Assembly: GCA_958427895.1 (NCBI GenBank)
Contig: CAUADW010000008.1
Location: forward strand, 1-42,380
DNA: 42,380 nt
Direction of reading: 5' to 3'
Origin: an uncultured Collinsella sp.
GTDB taxonomy: Bacteria; Actinomycetota; Coriobacteriia; Coriobacteriales; Coriobacteriaceae
Positions 8,064 through 18,832 of this stretch are shown one piece after another. Every line of letters begins with the position of its first letter. The stretch's first letter is position 1. The notes under the pieces were generated by a model, which saw only the letters and a program-made list of their open reading frames with translations, did not search any database and was not told the DNA's origin. The position numbers and the translations under genes are program-made.

Positions 8064-9368
8064 TTGAAGGCGGACACTCAAACCATCGACATCCTGTTGT
8101 TGGGCAGCGGCGGCCGCGAGCATGCTTTGGCAGCTAAGCTCGCAGCATCACCGCGCGCCGGCAAGCTCTACATCGCGCCGGGTAACGGCGGCACTGCGAG
8201 CTGCGGCGAGAACGTTGTTCTCGACGACTGCGATCCTGCGGCCGTGGCGGCGTTTGCGCAGAGCCACGGATGCGGACTCGTGGTGATTGGCCCCGAGGCT
8301 CCGCTCGTGGCGGGCGTGGCCGACGCCGTGCGCGCGGCGGGTATTCCCTGCTTTGGCCCGGGTGCCGAGGGCGCCCAGATGGAGGGCTCCAAGCTGTTCT
8401 CCAAGCAGCTCATGGAGCGCGCCGGTATCCCGACGGCAGCCTACGGCTCGTTTACCGACGAGGCTTCGGCTCTCGCCTACGTGCGTGAGCAGGGCGCTCC
8501 GCTGGTCGTCAAGGCTGACGGCCTGGCCGCAGGCAAGGGCGTTATCGTGGCGACTGAGCTCGAGCAGGCCGAAGAGGCCGTGCGCGAGTGTTTTGGCGGC
8601 ACCTTTGGCGATGCCGGCAATACCGTGGTCATCGAGGAGATGCTGACCGGCCCCGAGTGCTCGCTGCTGGCCTTTACCGACGGCAAGACCGTTCGTCCCA
8701 TGGCCACCTCGCAGGACCACAAGCGTGCGCTCGAGGGCGACAAGGGTCCCAACACCGGTGGCATGGGCGTTTACAGCCCGGTACCCATCGTGACCGACGA
8801 GGAGCACGCCACCATGGTGAAAGTCATGGAGCAGACCGTGGCCGAGCTCGCTGCCGAGGGCATCGACTACCGCGGCTGCCTGTATGGCGGCTTTATGCTC
8901 ACCCCCGCCGGCCCCAAGGTGCTGGAGTTCAATGCCCGCTTTGGCGACCCCGAGACGCAGGTCGTTCTGCCGCGCCTTAAGAACGACCTGGTCGAGGTCA
9001 TGTTGGCTTGTGCCAACTGCGAGCTCGACCAGATTGAACTCGACTGGCGTGACGAGTGGGCCGTGGCCGTTGTCCTGACGAGTGCGGGTTATCCCGGCAG
9101 CTACGAGAAAGGCAAGGTCATTACCGGTATCGCCGATGCCGAGGCCATGGAGAACGTGACCGTGTACCACGCGGGCACTGCCGTGGTGGACGGCCAGCTC
9201 GTGACCAATGGTGGCCGCGTGCTTGCCGTGACCGCTCTGGGCGACACGTTCGAGAACGCTCGCAACCTTGCCTACGAGGCCTGCGAGAAGATTGATTTTG
9301 AGGGCAAGACCCTGCGTCACGATATCGGCCTGCGCGCGCTGCGCGGCCGCGACGCCTGGGATGCCTAA
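8064..9368 (+). CDS. purD: Phosphoribosylamine-glycine ligase (GARS)
   Basis: The 434-residue ATP-grasp enzyme makes glycinamide ribonucleotide from phosphoribosylamine and glycine, the second step of purine synthesis. Visible marks are the N-terminal LLLGSGGREHAL, the ATP-grasp segment VVKADGLAAGKGV, and GGMGVYSP and NARFGDPETQ in the central/C-terminal domain. The start is a TTG at 8064, chosen because AGAGGAGG lies seven bases upstream; an upstream frame extends back into purA but carries no homology. The Nudix gene follows at close spacing (21 bases). Confidence 0.95.
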   Translation: MKADTQTIDILLLGSGGREHALAAKLAASPRAGKLYIAPGNGGTASCGENVVLDDCDPAAVAAFAQSHGCGLVVIGPEAPLVAGVADAVRAAGIPCFGPGAEGAQMEGSKLFSKQLMERAGIPTAAYGSFTDEASALAYVREQGAPLVVKADGLAAGKGVIVATELEQAEEAVRECFGGTFGDAGNTVVIEEMLTGPECSLLAFTDGKTVRPMATSQDHKRALEGDKGPNTGGMGVYSPVPIVTDEEHATMVKVMEQTVAELAAEGIDYRGCLYGGFMLTPAGPKVLEFNARFGDPETQVVLPRLKNDLVEVMLACANCELDQIELDWRDEWAVAVVLTSAGYPGSYEKGKVITGIADAEAMENVTVYHAGTAVVDGQLVTNGGRVLAVTALGDTFENARNLAYEACEKIDFEGKTLRHDIGLRALRGRDAWDA

Positions 9369-9389
9369 AATCCGAGAGGAATGAGACGG

Positions 9390-10085
9390 ATGGACGAGAA
9401 GAACGAAGAGCTCGTGGACGCGCAGATCGTCGAAGAGGACAGCCGCATGTATGGGCACGCCGAGGGCGAGCCTGGTGGCGAGGTCGCTGACGAGCCGGCG
9501 CTGGTGCTGGGCGACGACGACCCGCACGATGCCGAGCTGCACGAGAAGATTCTTTCGGAGGAGTGTGCCTGGAAGGGCAAGATCCTCGACGTCCACCGTC
9601 TTGAGGTTGAGCTGCCCAACGGTCACCGCAGCGCCCGCGATATCGTTCGCCATCCGGGTGCGGCGGCCGTTGTGGCACTGACCGAGAGCGGCAAGATCGT
9701 ACTGGTGCGTCAGTACCGCACCGCCATCGACCGCGTGACGGTCGAGATTCCCGCCGGCAAGCTCGATCCAGGCGAGGACCCGCTCGATTGCGCCAAGCGC
9801 GAGCTGCATGAGGAGACGGGCTTTAGGGCCGGTCGCATTCGCTTTTTGACGTCGATTGTCACGTCCTGCGGATTCTGCGACGAGATCATTCACATCTACC
9901 TGGCCACCAAGCTTGAGTTCGATGCACCCAACCCCGATGATGACGAGTTTGTCAACGTGGATCTGGTGCCGCTGCACGAGCTGATCGACGCCGTGCTCGA
10001 CGGCAAGATCGAAGACGCCAAGACCGTTGTAGGCGCACTTGCCTGCGACAGCATTGCACACCGCCTTGGGGGCACGGAGCTTTAA
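9390..10085 (+). CDS. Nudix hydrolase, ADP-ribose pyrophosphatase type
   Basis: The 231-residue protein has an acidic N-terminal extension of about 50 residues, then a Nudix domain. A complete Nudix box (G-x5-E-x7-RE-L-x-EE-x-G-F) starts at residue 123. The preceding VVLVRQYR and EIPAGKLD segments are typical of ADP-ribose pyrophosphatases, which cleave ADP-ribose to AMP and ribose 5-phosphate; that product can feed Prs. The start at 9390 is preferred over 9381 because GAGAGGA abuts 9381 directly but is 9 bases from 9390. The acidic N-terminal extension is unusual and of unknown role. Confidence 0.85.
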   Translation: MDEKNEELVDAQIVEEDSRMYGHAEGEPGGEVADEPALVLGDDDPHDAELHEKILSEECAWKGKILDVHRLEVELPNGHRSARDIVRHPGAAAVVALTESGKIVLVRQYRTAIDRVTVEIPAGKLDPGEDPLDCAKRELHEETGFRAGRIRFLTSIVTSCGFCDEIIHIYLATKLEFDAPNPDDDEFVNVDLVPLHELIDAVLDGKIEDAKTVVGALACDSIAHRLGGTEL

Positions 10086-10097
10086 CGAGTGGGGATA

Positions 10098-10136
10098 GCC
10101 CTGGGACAAGTACTACTGATTGCTTTGTTCCAGGGC
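10098..10136 (+). terminator. Hairpin after the Nudix gene
   Basis: A long stem (GCCCTGG-ACAA side at 10098-10110 with 10123-10136, one mismatch and a one-base bulge) lies 12 bases after the stop. No T tract follows, so termination may be partial and the ABC gene downstream may be partly co-transcribed. Confidence 0.5.
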
Positions 10137-10167
10137 CTTACGTTGCTGATATTTCTTTGAGGATCAC

Positions 10168-11940
10168 ATGCTGAAGAGGTTTCTTTCGTATTACAAGCCC
10201 CAGATGGGGCTTTTTGTTGCTGATACTGTTTGTGCTCTGGTGCTTGCCGCCATTGACCTGGCGTTCCCCATTATCCTGCGCAATTTGACCGGTGGGCTAT
10301 TTACCCAGGGTCAGGCTGCCATTATGCAGGCGCTCGGCATGATCGCGGTGGGCTTGGTGCTGATGTATGTCATCCGTTGCGCCTGCCGCTACTTTGTGAG
10401 CTATTGGGGTCACGTGATGGGCGCGCGCATGGAGTCCAAGATGCGCGAGGACTTGTTCGATCAGTATGAGCGCTTTAGCTTTGCGTACTTCGATCGCAAC
10501 AGCTCGGGTGACATGATGAGCCGCGTGGTCAACGATCTGTTCGATATCTGCGAGGCGGCGCACCACGTGCCCGAGTGGATCATCATCTGCGGCATCGAGA
10601 TTATCGGCTCGTTTGTGATCCTCTTTACCATCGCCCCGGTGCTGGCGCTCGCCATGGCCGTGGTGACGGCGGCGTTTGCGGTCATCATGTTTTGGCAGAA
10701 CATGCGTATGCGCGAGGTCTTTAGCGACAACCGCAAAAAGATCAGTGGCATCAATGCGCAGCTGCAGGATTCGCTGGCGGGCATGCGCGTAGTCAAGAGC
10801 TTTGCCAACGAGGAGACCGAGCGCGCCAAGTTCCGTGCCTCTAACGATCGCTACCTTTCGTCCAAGGAGAACATGTATCACGCCATGGGCGTCTATACCG
10901 CGACGTATGGCCTGCTCTCGGGTGTGCTCTATGTGATCGTAGTGCTGCTGGGCGGATGGCTGGTCGCCCAGGGACAGCTACAGGCGGTCGATATGGCGAC
11001 CTTCGCACTCTATATTTCGCTGTTCTGCACGCCGCTTGAGACGCTCGTCAATTCGGCCGAAACGTATCAGAAGGCTATCGCCGGCTTTAAACGTATGGAC
11101 GAGGTGCTCTCGACCGCGCCGGATATCCAGGACAAGCCGGGCGCTACGGATCTGCAGGTGACTGCCGGCGCCGTGGAGTATCACGACGTGTGCTTTAACT
11201 ACGAGGATGTCGAGCTGGGCGAGGGCTATGCCGACGAGCGTCCCGTTATCGACCATATGGACCTGTCCATCAAGCCCGGGCAGACCATCGCTTTGGTTGG
11301 CCCTTCGGGCGGCGGCAAGTCCACGACCTGTTCGCTGCTGCCGCGCTTTTATGACGTGGCTACCGGATCCATTAGCATCGACGGTCAGGACGTGCGCGAT
11401 GTGACGCAGCAGAGCCTGCGCCGCGCCATCGGCCTGGTGCAGCAGGATGTCTATCTATTTGACGGTACGATTGGCGAGAACATCGCCTACGGCAAGCCGG
11501 GCGCTACGGCAGAAGAGATCGCCGAGGCCGCCCGTCGCGCCAACATCGATGCCTTTATCGAGTCGCTTCCGCAGGGCTACGACACCGTGGTGGGCGAGCG
11601 CGGCAGCCGTCTTTCGGGTGGACAGAAGCAGCGCGTTGCCATCGCGCGCGTGTTTCTCAAGAACCCCAAGATCCTGATTTTGGACGAGGCGACGAGTGCT
11701 TTGGATAACGAGAGCGAGGAGGCGGTGCAGGAGTCACTCGAAGAGCTGGCACGCGGCCGCACCACGATTATCATCGCCCACCGTCTTTCGACCATTAAGC
11801 ATGCCGATGAGATTGCGACCGTTGAGCATGGTCGCGTTGTGGAGCGTGGCACGCACGAGGAGCTTCTCGCCCGTGGCGGCACCTATGCCCGTTACTATCG
11901 AATGCAGTTCGAAGGTGCGCGTGCGCACGAGCTCGACTGA
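10168..11940 (+). CDS. ABC exporter half-transporter (fused permease and ATPase)
   Basis: The 590-residue protein has six predicted membrane helices in the first ~320 residues. A nucleotide-binding domain follows, with Walker A GPSGGGKST near 378, signature LSGGQKQR near 480, Walker B ILILDEATSALD and an H-loop (IIAHRLST). This is the type IV exporter layout of multidrug, lipid or peptide exporters, working as a dimer. No partner half-transporter is adjacent, suggesting a homodimer. Substrate cannot be told from sequence. GAGG precedes the start. The membrane protein 19 bases downstream probably shares its transcript. Confidence 0.9.
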   Translation: MLKRFLSYYKPQMGLFVADTVCALVLAAIDLAFPIILRNLTGGLFTQGQAAIMQALGMIAVGLVLMYVIRCACRYFVSYWGHVMGARMESKMREDLFDQYERFSFAYFDRNSSGDMMSRVVNDLFDICEAAHHVPEWIIICGIEIIGSFVILFTIAPVLALAMAVVTAAFAVIMFWQNMRMREVFSDNRKKISGINAQLQDSLAGMRVVKSFANEETERAKFRASNDRYLSSKENMYHAMGVYTATYGLLSGVLYVIVVLLGGWLVAQGQLQAVDMATFALYISLFCTPLETLVNSAETYQKAIAGFKRMDEVLSTAPDIQDKPGATDLQVTAGAVEYHDVCFNYEDVELGEGYADERPVIDHMDLSIKPGQTIALVGPSGGGKSTTCSLLPRFYDVATGSISIDGQDVRDVTQQSLRRAIGLVQQDVYLFDGTIGENIAYGKPGATAEEIAEAARRANIDAFIESLPQGYDTVVGERGSRLSGGQKQRVAIARVFLKNPKILILDEATSALDNESEEAVQESLEELARGRTTIIIAHRLSTIKHADEIATVEHGRVVERGTHEELLARGGTYARYYRMQFEGARAHELD

Positions 11941-11959
11941 TTGATATGACAGGAAGTTT

Positions 11960-12925
11960 ATGGCTGACAAGAACCCTTTGACTCCGGAAGAAGTGACGGA
12001 GTTATTCTCCGAAATCGATGCATCCGGCGTCTTGGATCCCACGCTCGCCAAAAAGCGTACCGAGCGCATGCGTGAGAAGGAGGCTGCGGCCAAGCGCGGT
12101 GACAAAGCGGCGCTAGCGCAGCTGCGCAGCGAGGACCGCGCGAGCCAGGCAAAACATATCGACCCGCTGTCCGAGGACGATCCTTCGGGCTCGCAGGTGA
12201 GCCATACCATTACGAAGACCGCGATGGCCGTGGTCATCGGTATTTTGGTGCTGATCGTGGGCATGCAGATTGGCTACGGCGTGATGCGTCGTCTGAACAC
12301 CGCCAACCTGTCCGAGAGCGTTTCGGTCGATACCGTCTCGACCGCGCTCAAGGGTGGACTTGAATGGGGTAACGGCTTTACGCAGTTCCCGCTCGACTTC
12401 ACCGTCGATGAAGCCGATGAACGCACGGGCACGGTCGAGGTGACGGTGTTGGACACGTCTTCTGCCAACGAGCTCGAGCTGTTGTCCAACGGGCAGATTC
12501 AGGCCGCGGCGCTTGCGACCAACGCGTTGCTCAACGACAAGATCGACCGCGTGGTGTATAACGTTCACGCCTATATCGACGAGGATAGCAACATTCAGCA
12601 CGATTCCTTCTTTGGCATGTTCCCCGCGCGCGGCCACCAGAGCGCCATTTTGACGTTCGTGTGGACCAAGAGCTCATCCAACGCCACGAGTATCGACTGG
12701 AAGATGCGCATCGTGAGTATGGATGACACCATCGCCGAGCGCATTCAGAAGCAGGTGAACTCGGTGTCGTCGTTGATTGAGGACCCGGTGGTGAGCCAGA
12801 CCAAGATTGACGAGGAAAAGGCCGAGCGCGATCTGGAGCATCGTCTGCATGGCCGCGAGATTTTCCGCGGCGGCAAGCCCGATCGCACACCGTCCGAACT
12901 GCTGGAGCAGGACAAGAAAAAGTAA
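11960..12925 (+). CDS. Hypothetical single-pass membrane protein
   Basis: I do not recognise this 321-residue protein. It has a charged cytoplasmic-looking N-terminal region (about 1-85, rich in Glu/Lys/Arg with a short helical stretch). One clear membrane helix follows near 86-110 (AMAVVIGILVLIVGMQIGYGV). An extracytoplasmic domain of about 180 residues has no cysteines, and the tail is very basic. It starts 19 bases after the ABC exporter with AGGAAG upstream, so the two are probably one operon. An accessory role to the exporter is a guess from position alone. A strong terminator follows. Confidence 0.7.
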   Translation: MADKNPLTPEEVTELFSEIDASGVLDPTLAKKRTERMREKEAAAKRGDKAALAQLRSEDRASQAKHIDPLSEDDPSGSQVSHTITKTAMAVVIGILVLIVGMQIGYGVMRRLNTANLSESVSVDTVSTALKGGLEWGNGFTQFPLDFTVDEADERTGTVEVTVLDTSSANELELLSNGQIQAAALATNALLNDKIDRVVYNVHAYIDEDSNIQHDSFFGMFPARGHQSAILTFVWTKSSSNATSIDWKMRIVSMDDTIAERIQKQVNSVSSLIEDPVVSQTKIDEEKAERDLEHRLHGREIFRGGKPDRTPSELLEQDKKK

Positions 12926-12931
12926 GAGGCT

Positions 12932-12971
12932 ATCATCCCGCGTGAGCCACAAGCCCCGCGGGATGATTTTT
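12932..12971 (+). terminator. Rho-independent terminator after the exporter operon
   Basis: An 11-bp stem ATCATCCCGCG/CGCGGGATGAT (12932-12942 with 12957-12967) is followed by TTTT. Confidence 0.85.
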
Positions 12972-12995
12972 CTGGGACGGGGATTAAAAAATCAT
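12963..12995 (+). repeat. REP-like hairpin, GGGAC core, overlapping the terminator
   Basis: The arms ATGATTTTT (12963-12971) and AAAAATCAT (12987-12995) pair perfectly around a loop containing GGGACGGGG. The left arm is shared with the terminator, so the two hairpins are mutually exclusive. Confidence 0.55.
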
Positions 12996-13018
12996 TATGC
13001 ATAGAAAGTCATAATTAT

Positions 13019-13079
13019 CATTTCGTAAACATTTCGATGAAATTAACGCCATGAGGCATGCTTGCGGTTACAATACCGC
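13019..13079 (+). promoter_or_regulatory. AT-rich carA upstream region with operator-like repeats
   Basis: CATTTCG occurs twice with an 11-base period (13019-13025, 13030-13036), and the second copy is part of the palindrome ATTTC-GAT-GAAAT. Downstream, TACAAT (13069-13074) is a possible -10 flanked by GCGGT/ACCGC. The region is markedly richer in A/T than its surroundings, which suits a controlled promoter. The regulator is unknown. Confidence 0.4.
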
Positions 13080-13095
13080 GAGGCCTAACTACACA

Positions 13096-13128
13096 CCTTT
13101 AAGCCGGTCCTGTGAGACCGGGAAGGAG
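13096..13128 (+). promoter_or_regulatory. PyrR-binding RNA hairpin overlapping the carA ribosome site
   Basis: CCTT (13096-13099) pairs with AAGG (13123-13126) below an internal loop. CCGGTC (13104-13109) pairs with GACCGG (13116-13121), closing the hexaloop CTGTGA. The loop region GGUCCUGUGAGACC fits the conserved PyrR-binding consensus (UCCnGnGAG). The 3' lower arm is part of the AAGGAG ribosome site, so PyrR-UMP binding would hide it. This is translational control rather than attenuation: no terminator or antiterminator pair is present. Confidence 0.85.
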
Positions 13129-13132
13129 AATT

Positions 13133-14572
13133 ATGGCGAACAACCATACCGTGGGCGCTGCCGCCCGCACCTTCGCGCCCAGCGAGCTTTGCCAGCGTAT
13201 GCTGGCCAAAACCAGCAAGGGCACCTGCGGTCCCTGCATCCTGTATCTTGAGGATGGGACCATTTTTTATGGACGTGCATGCGGCGCCGAGGGCACCGCG
13301 ACCGGCGAAGTCTGCTTCAACACCTCGCTCGAGGGCTACTTTGAGGTCATGACCGACCCGAGCTATGCCGGCCAAATCGTAACCATGACCTATCCGCAGA
13401 TCGGCAACTACGGTATCGACGAGACCGACGTCCAGTCGGCCTTCCCCGGCGACGCCGTGCGCCCTGCGAGCGCTCCGGCTATGCGCGGCATGATCGTTCG
13501 CGACATGTGCACCACGCCTTCTAACTGGCGCTCGGCCGTCAGCGTGCCGGAGTATCTGCGCGCCCACGGCATCGTCGCTATCGAGGGCGTCGACACCCGC
13601 GCTCTGGTACGCCACCTGCGCGACAATGGTTCCAAGATGGGCATTATCTCGACCGAGATCTTCGACGTCGACGAGCTTGCCGAGCGTCTGGCCGCAGCGC
13701 CCACGCTGGTAGGCGAGAACCTGGTCAAGACCGTAAGTTGCCCCGCGCCTCATGAGTTTGTGGCTGCCGACCTGTCTGCCACGCATGACTTTGCGCTTTC
13801 GGCTGCCGCTCCTGCCCGTCACAAAGTGGTCGCCTACGACTGCGGTGTGAAGCGCGGCATTCTGGAGGGGCTGGTCCGCGCCGGCTGCGACCTTACCGTC
13901 GTGCCGTGGGACACGCCCGCGAGTGAGGTGCTCGACATGAATCCCGACGGCGTCTTTTTGTCCAATGGCCCCGGCGACCCCGACGCCGTGGTGGAGACCT
14001 ACGAGCAGGTGCAGCAGCTGATCGGCAAGGTGCCGGTCTTTGGTATTTGTCTTGGTCACCAGATGATCAGCCTGGCCTGCGGCGCCCAGATGGAAAAGCT
14101 TAAGTTCGGTCACCGCGGTGGCAACCAGCCGGTTATGAACCTGGTAAGCCGCCGTGTGGAGATCACCGCGCAAAACCATGGCTTTGGCCTGCTGTTCCCC
14201 AGCTTGGGCAAGCTTGTCCCCGAGCTTTCCGGCGGCGAGACCGAGCATGCGGCCGATGGAGATCTGCGCGTCTGGGTGCGCCGCGGAATCGCGCCGGTCG
14301 TGATGAACGAGCGCTTTGGTCGCATTCGCCTGACACATGTGAACCTCAACGACGGCACCGCTGAGGGCATCCAGCTGCTCGACGCACCGTGCTTCTCGGT
14401 CCAGTACCACCCCGAGGCCTCGCCTGGCCCCACCGATGCCCACTATCTCTTTACCGCCTTTACGCGACTCATGGACGGCGAGGAGAACTACCTGGACATC
14501 GACACCGCGAAGGACCGCCTGGCTGGCTGGAACTTTGCCGAGACCGCCGCGACCGAGACCGAGGAGAACTAA
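13133..14572 (+). CDS. carA: Carbamoyl-phosphate synthase small (glutaminase) subunit
   Basis: The 479-residue protein releases ammonia from glutamine for CarB. The N-domain carries DGTIFYGRACG and the FNTSLEGYFE segment. The class I glutaminase domain has GICLGHQ with the catalytic Cys at 306 and a C-terminal YHPEASPGP for the His-Glu pair. The family usually has about 360-385 residues. The excess comes from a ~27-residue N-terminal extension, an insertion of roughly 35-40 residues between AQNHGF and LTHVNLNDGT, and a C-terminal tail. The start at 13133 follows AAGGAG inside the PyrR hairpin. carB begins one base after the stop. Confidence 0.95.
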   Translation: MANNHTVGAAARTFAPSELCQRMLAKTSKGTCGPCILYLEDGTIFYGRACGAEGTATGEVCFNTSLEGYFEVMTDPSYAGQIVTMTYPQIGNYGIDETDVQSAFPGDAVRPASAPAMRGMIVRDMCTTPSNWRSAVSVPEYLRAHGIVAIEGVDTRALVRHLRDNGSKMGIISTEIFDVDELAERLAAAPTLVGENLVKTVSCPAPHEFVAADLSATHDFALSAAAPARHKVVAYDCGVKRGILEGLVRAGCDLTVVPWDTPASEVLDMNPDGVFLSNGPGDPDAVVETYEQVQQLIGKVPVFGICLGHQMISLACGAQMEKLKFGHRGGNQPVMNLVSRRVEITAQNHGFGLLFPSLGKLVPELSGGETEHAADGDLRVWVRRGIAPVVMNERFGRIRLTHVNLNDGTAEGIQLLDAPCFSVQYHPEASPGPTDAHYLFTAFTRLMDGEENYLDIDTAKDRLAGWNFAETAATETEEN

Positions 14573-14573
14573 C

Positions 14574-17888
<3,315 letters not shown>

Positions 17889-17899
17889 TTGACCTGGTC

Positions 17900-17990
17900 G
17901 GCCGGGGTGGGAGGGGCCGAGATTTCCCCCTTTCGCTCCGGCTGCAAGCAGAGTCGCTCAGGAGGGAACTCGGCCCCTCCCGCCCCGGCC
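17900..17990 (-). repeat. Long GC-rich hairpin with GAGCGACT-type loop, copy 1
   Basis: A 22-bp stem (17900-17921 with 17969-17990, one G-T pair) encloses a 47-base loop. On the minus strand the loop reads CTGAGCGACTCTGC, a short variable part, then GGAGCGAA. The same loop recurs in opposite orientation at 18173-18213 with a different stem. It begins 12 bases after the carB stop. Confidence 0.75.
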
Positions 17991-18063
17991 TGCGGTGACT
18001 TGGCTGCACCGTGTGCTGCCGAAGGGGCTTTGCGCGATGACTAGGGCTGAATAAAAAGTGAGT

Positions 18064-18107
18064 GTGGGATCCGTCGTTCATTCGAACGACGGATCCCACG
18101 TTTTTAT
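18064..18107 (+). terminator. Rho-independent terminator after carAB
   Basis: A perfect 16-bp stem (18064-18079 with 18084-18099, loop ATTC) is followed by GTTTTTATTT. An A tract on the 5' side would allow it to work in both directions. Confidence 0.93.
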
Positions 18108-18140
18108 TTCAGCCAACGTACGTCATGGCAATCCCCGGTA

Positions 18141-18245
18141 GGTCCCCGGGTGCCCCGCGGCGGGCTGGGTTTATTGTCTGAGCGACTTTGCGAAGCAAGG
18201 GGAGCGAAGATAAAAACCCAGCCCGCCGCAGAGCACCCACAGACC
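18141..18245 (+). repeat. Long GC-rich hairpin with GAGCGACT-type loop, copy 2
   Basis: A perfect 16-bp inner stem (18157-18172 with 18214-18229) is extended by GGGTGC/GCACCC and GGTC/GACC. The loop reads CTGAGCGACTTTGC, a variable part, then GGAGCGAA, homologous to the loop of the 17900-17990 element but with unrelated arms. Confidence 0.75.
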
Positions 18246-18262
18246 GCAGGGACGGGAGCAGC

Positions 18263-18280
18263 TATACTACTCTCAGTAGT
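18263..18280 (+). promoter_or_regulatory. Candidate purE -10 with overlapping palindrome
   Basis: TATACT (18263-18268) overlaps the perfect palindrome ACTACT-CTC-AGTAGT (18266-18280). A repressor bound there would block the promoter. The -35 is not clear. Confidence 0.4.
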
Positions 18281-18331
18281 TAAGGGTCGCGGATTCGCCG
18301 CGTCACCGCTCTCAACAGGAGGTCTTTGTTT

Positions 18332-18796
18332 ATGGCAGATCAAAAGCCGGTCGTCGGGATCATCATGGGCTCCAAGTCCGATCTGGGCGTTATGGAAGGT
18401 TGCACCGCCGAGCTCGAGGCACTGGGCGTGCCCTATGAGCTCGTCATTGCAAGCGCGCACCGCACGCCGGCGAAGGTCCATGAGTGGGCCTCGACTGCTG
18501 CCGGCCGCGGTATCAAGGTGATTATCGCTGCTGCTGGCAAGGCTGCTCACCTGGGCGGTGTCGTGGCTGCGTTTACGCCGCTGCCGGTCATCGGTGTGCC
18601 TATGAAGACGAGCGATCTGGGTGGTATGGACTCGCTGCTGTCGATGGTGCAGATGCCTTCGGGCGTGCCCGTTGCCTGTGTGGCCATCAACGGTGCCAAG
18701 AACGCTGCCATTTACGCCACGCAGATTCTGGGCGCATGCGACCCCGAGTACCGCAAGGTTATCGAGAAGATGAAGCAGGAGATGGCTGACGCCTAA
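18332..18796 (+). CDS. purE: N5-carboxyaminoimidazole ribonucleotide mutase
   Basis: The 154-residue protein is class I PurE, which converts N5-CAIR to CAIR in purine synthesis. Hallmarks are IIMGSKSDL (phosphate loop), SAHRTP (active-site Ser and His), AAAGKAAHLGG and VPVACVAING. Length is normal. The ATG at 18332 is 9 bases after AGGAGG. No purK is adjacent. The sortase gene follows after 36 bases. Confidence 0.96.
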   Translation: MADQKPVVGIIMGSKSDLGVMEGCTAELEALGVPYELVIASAHRTPAKVHEWASTAAGRGIKVIIAAAGKAAHLGGVVAAFTPLPVIGVPMKTSDLGGMDSLLSMVQMPSGVPVACVAINGAKNAAIYATQILGACDPEYRKVIEKMKQEMADA

Positions 18797-18832
18797 GCGC
18801 TCTGCCAGTCCATTTGTAGCATAAGGAGAGCC

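Larger units (their letters stand above)
17889..18331. other. Noncoding carB-purE spacer with two long hairpins and a terminator
   Basis: No supported gene. From left to right it holds a 22-bp-stem hairpin (17900-17990), a terminator (18064-18107), a second long hairpin (18141-18245) and the purE promoter/operator. Confidence 0.75.

Noticed and set aside
8148..10109. 653-codon minus-strand frame across purD and the Nudix gene
   Set aside because: It covers two real genes in the antisense direction and has no homology or ribosome site; same high-GC artefact.
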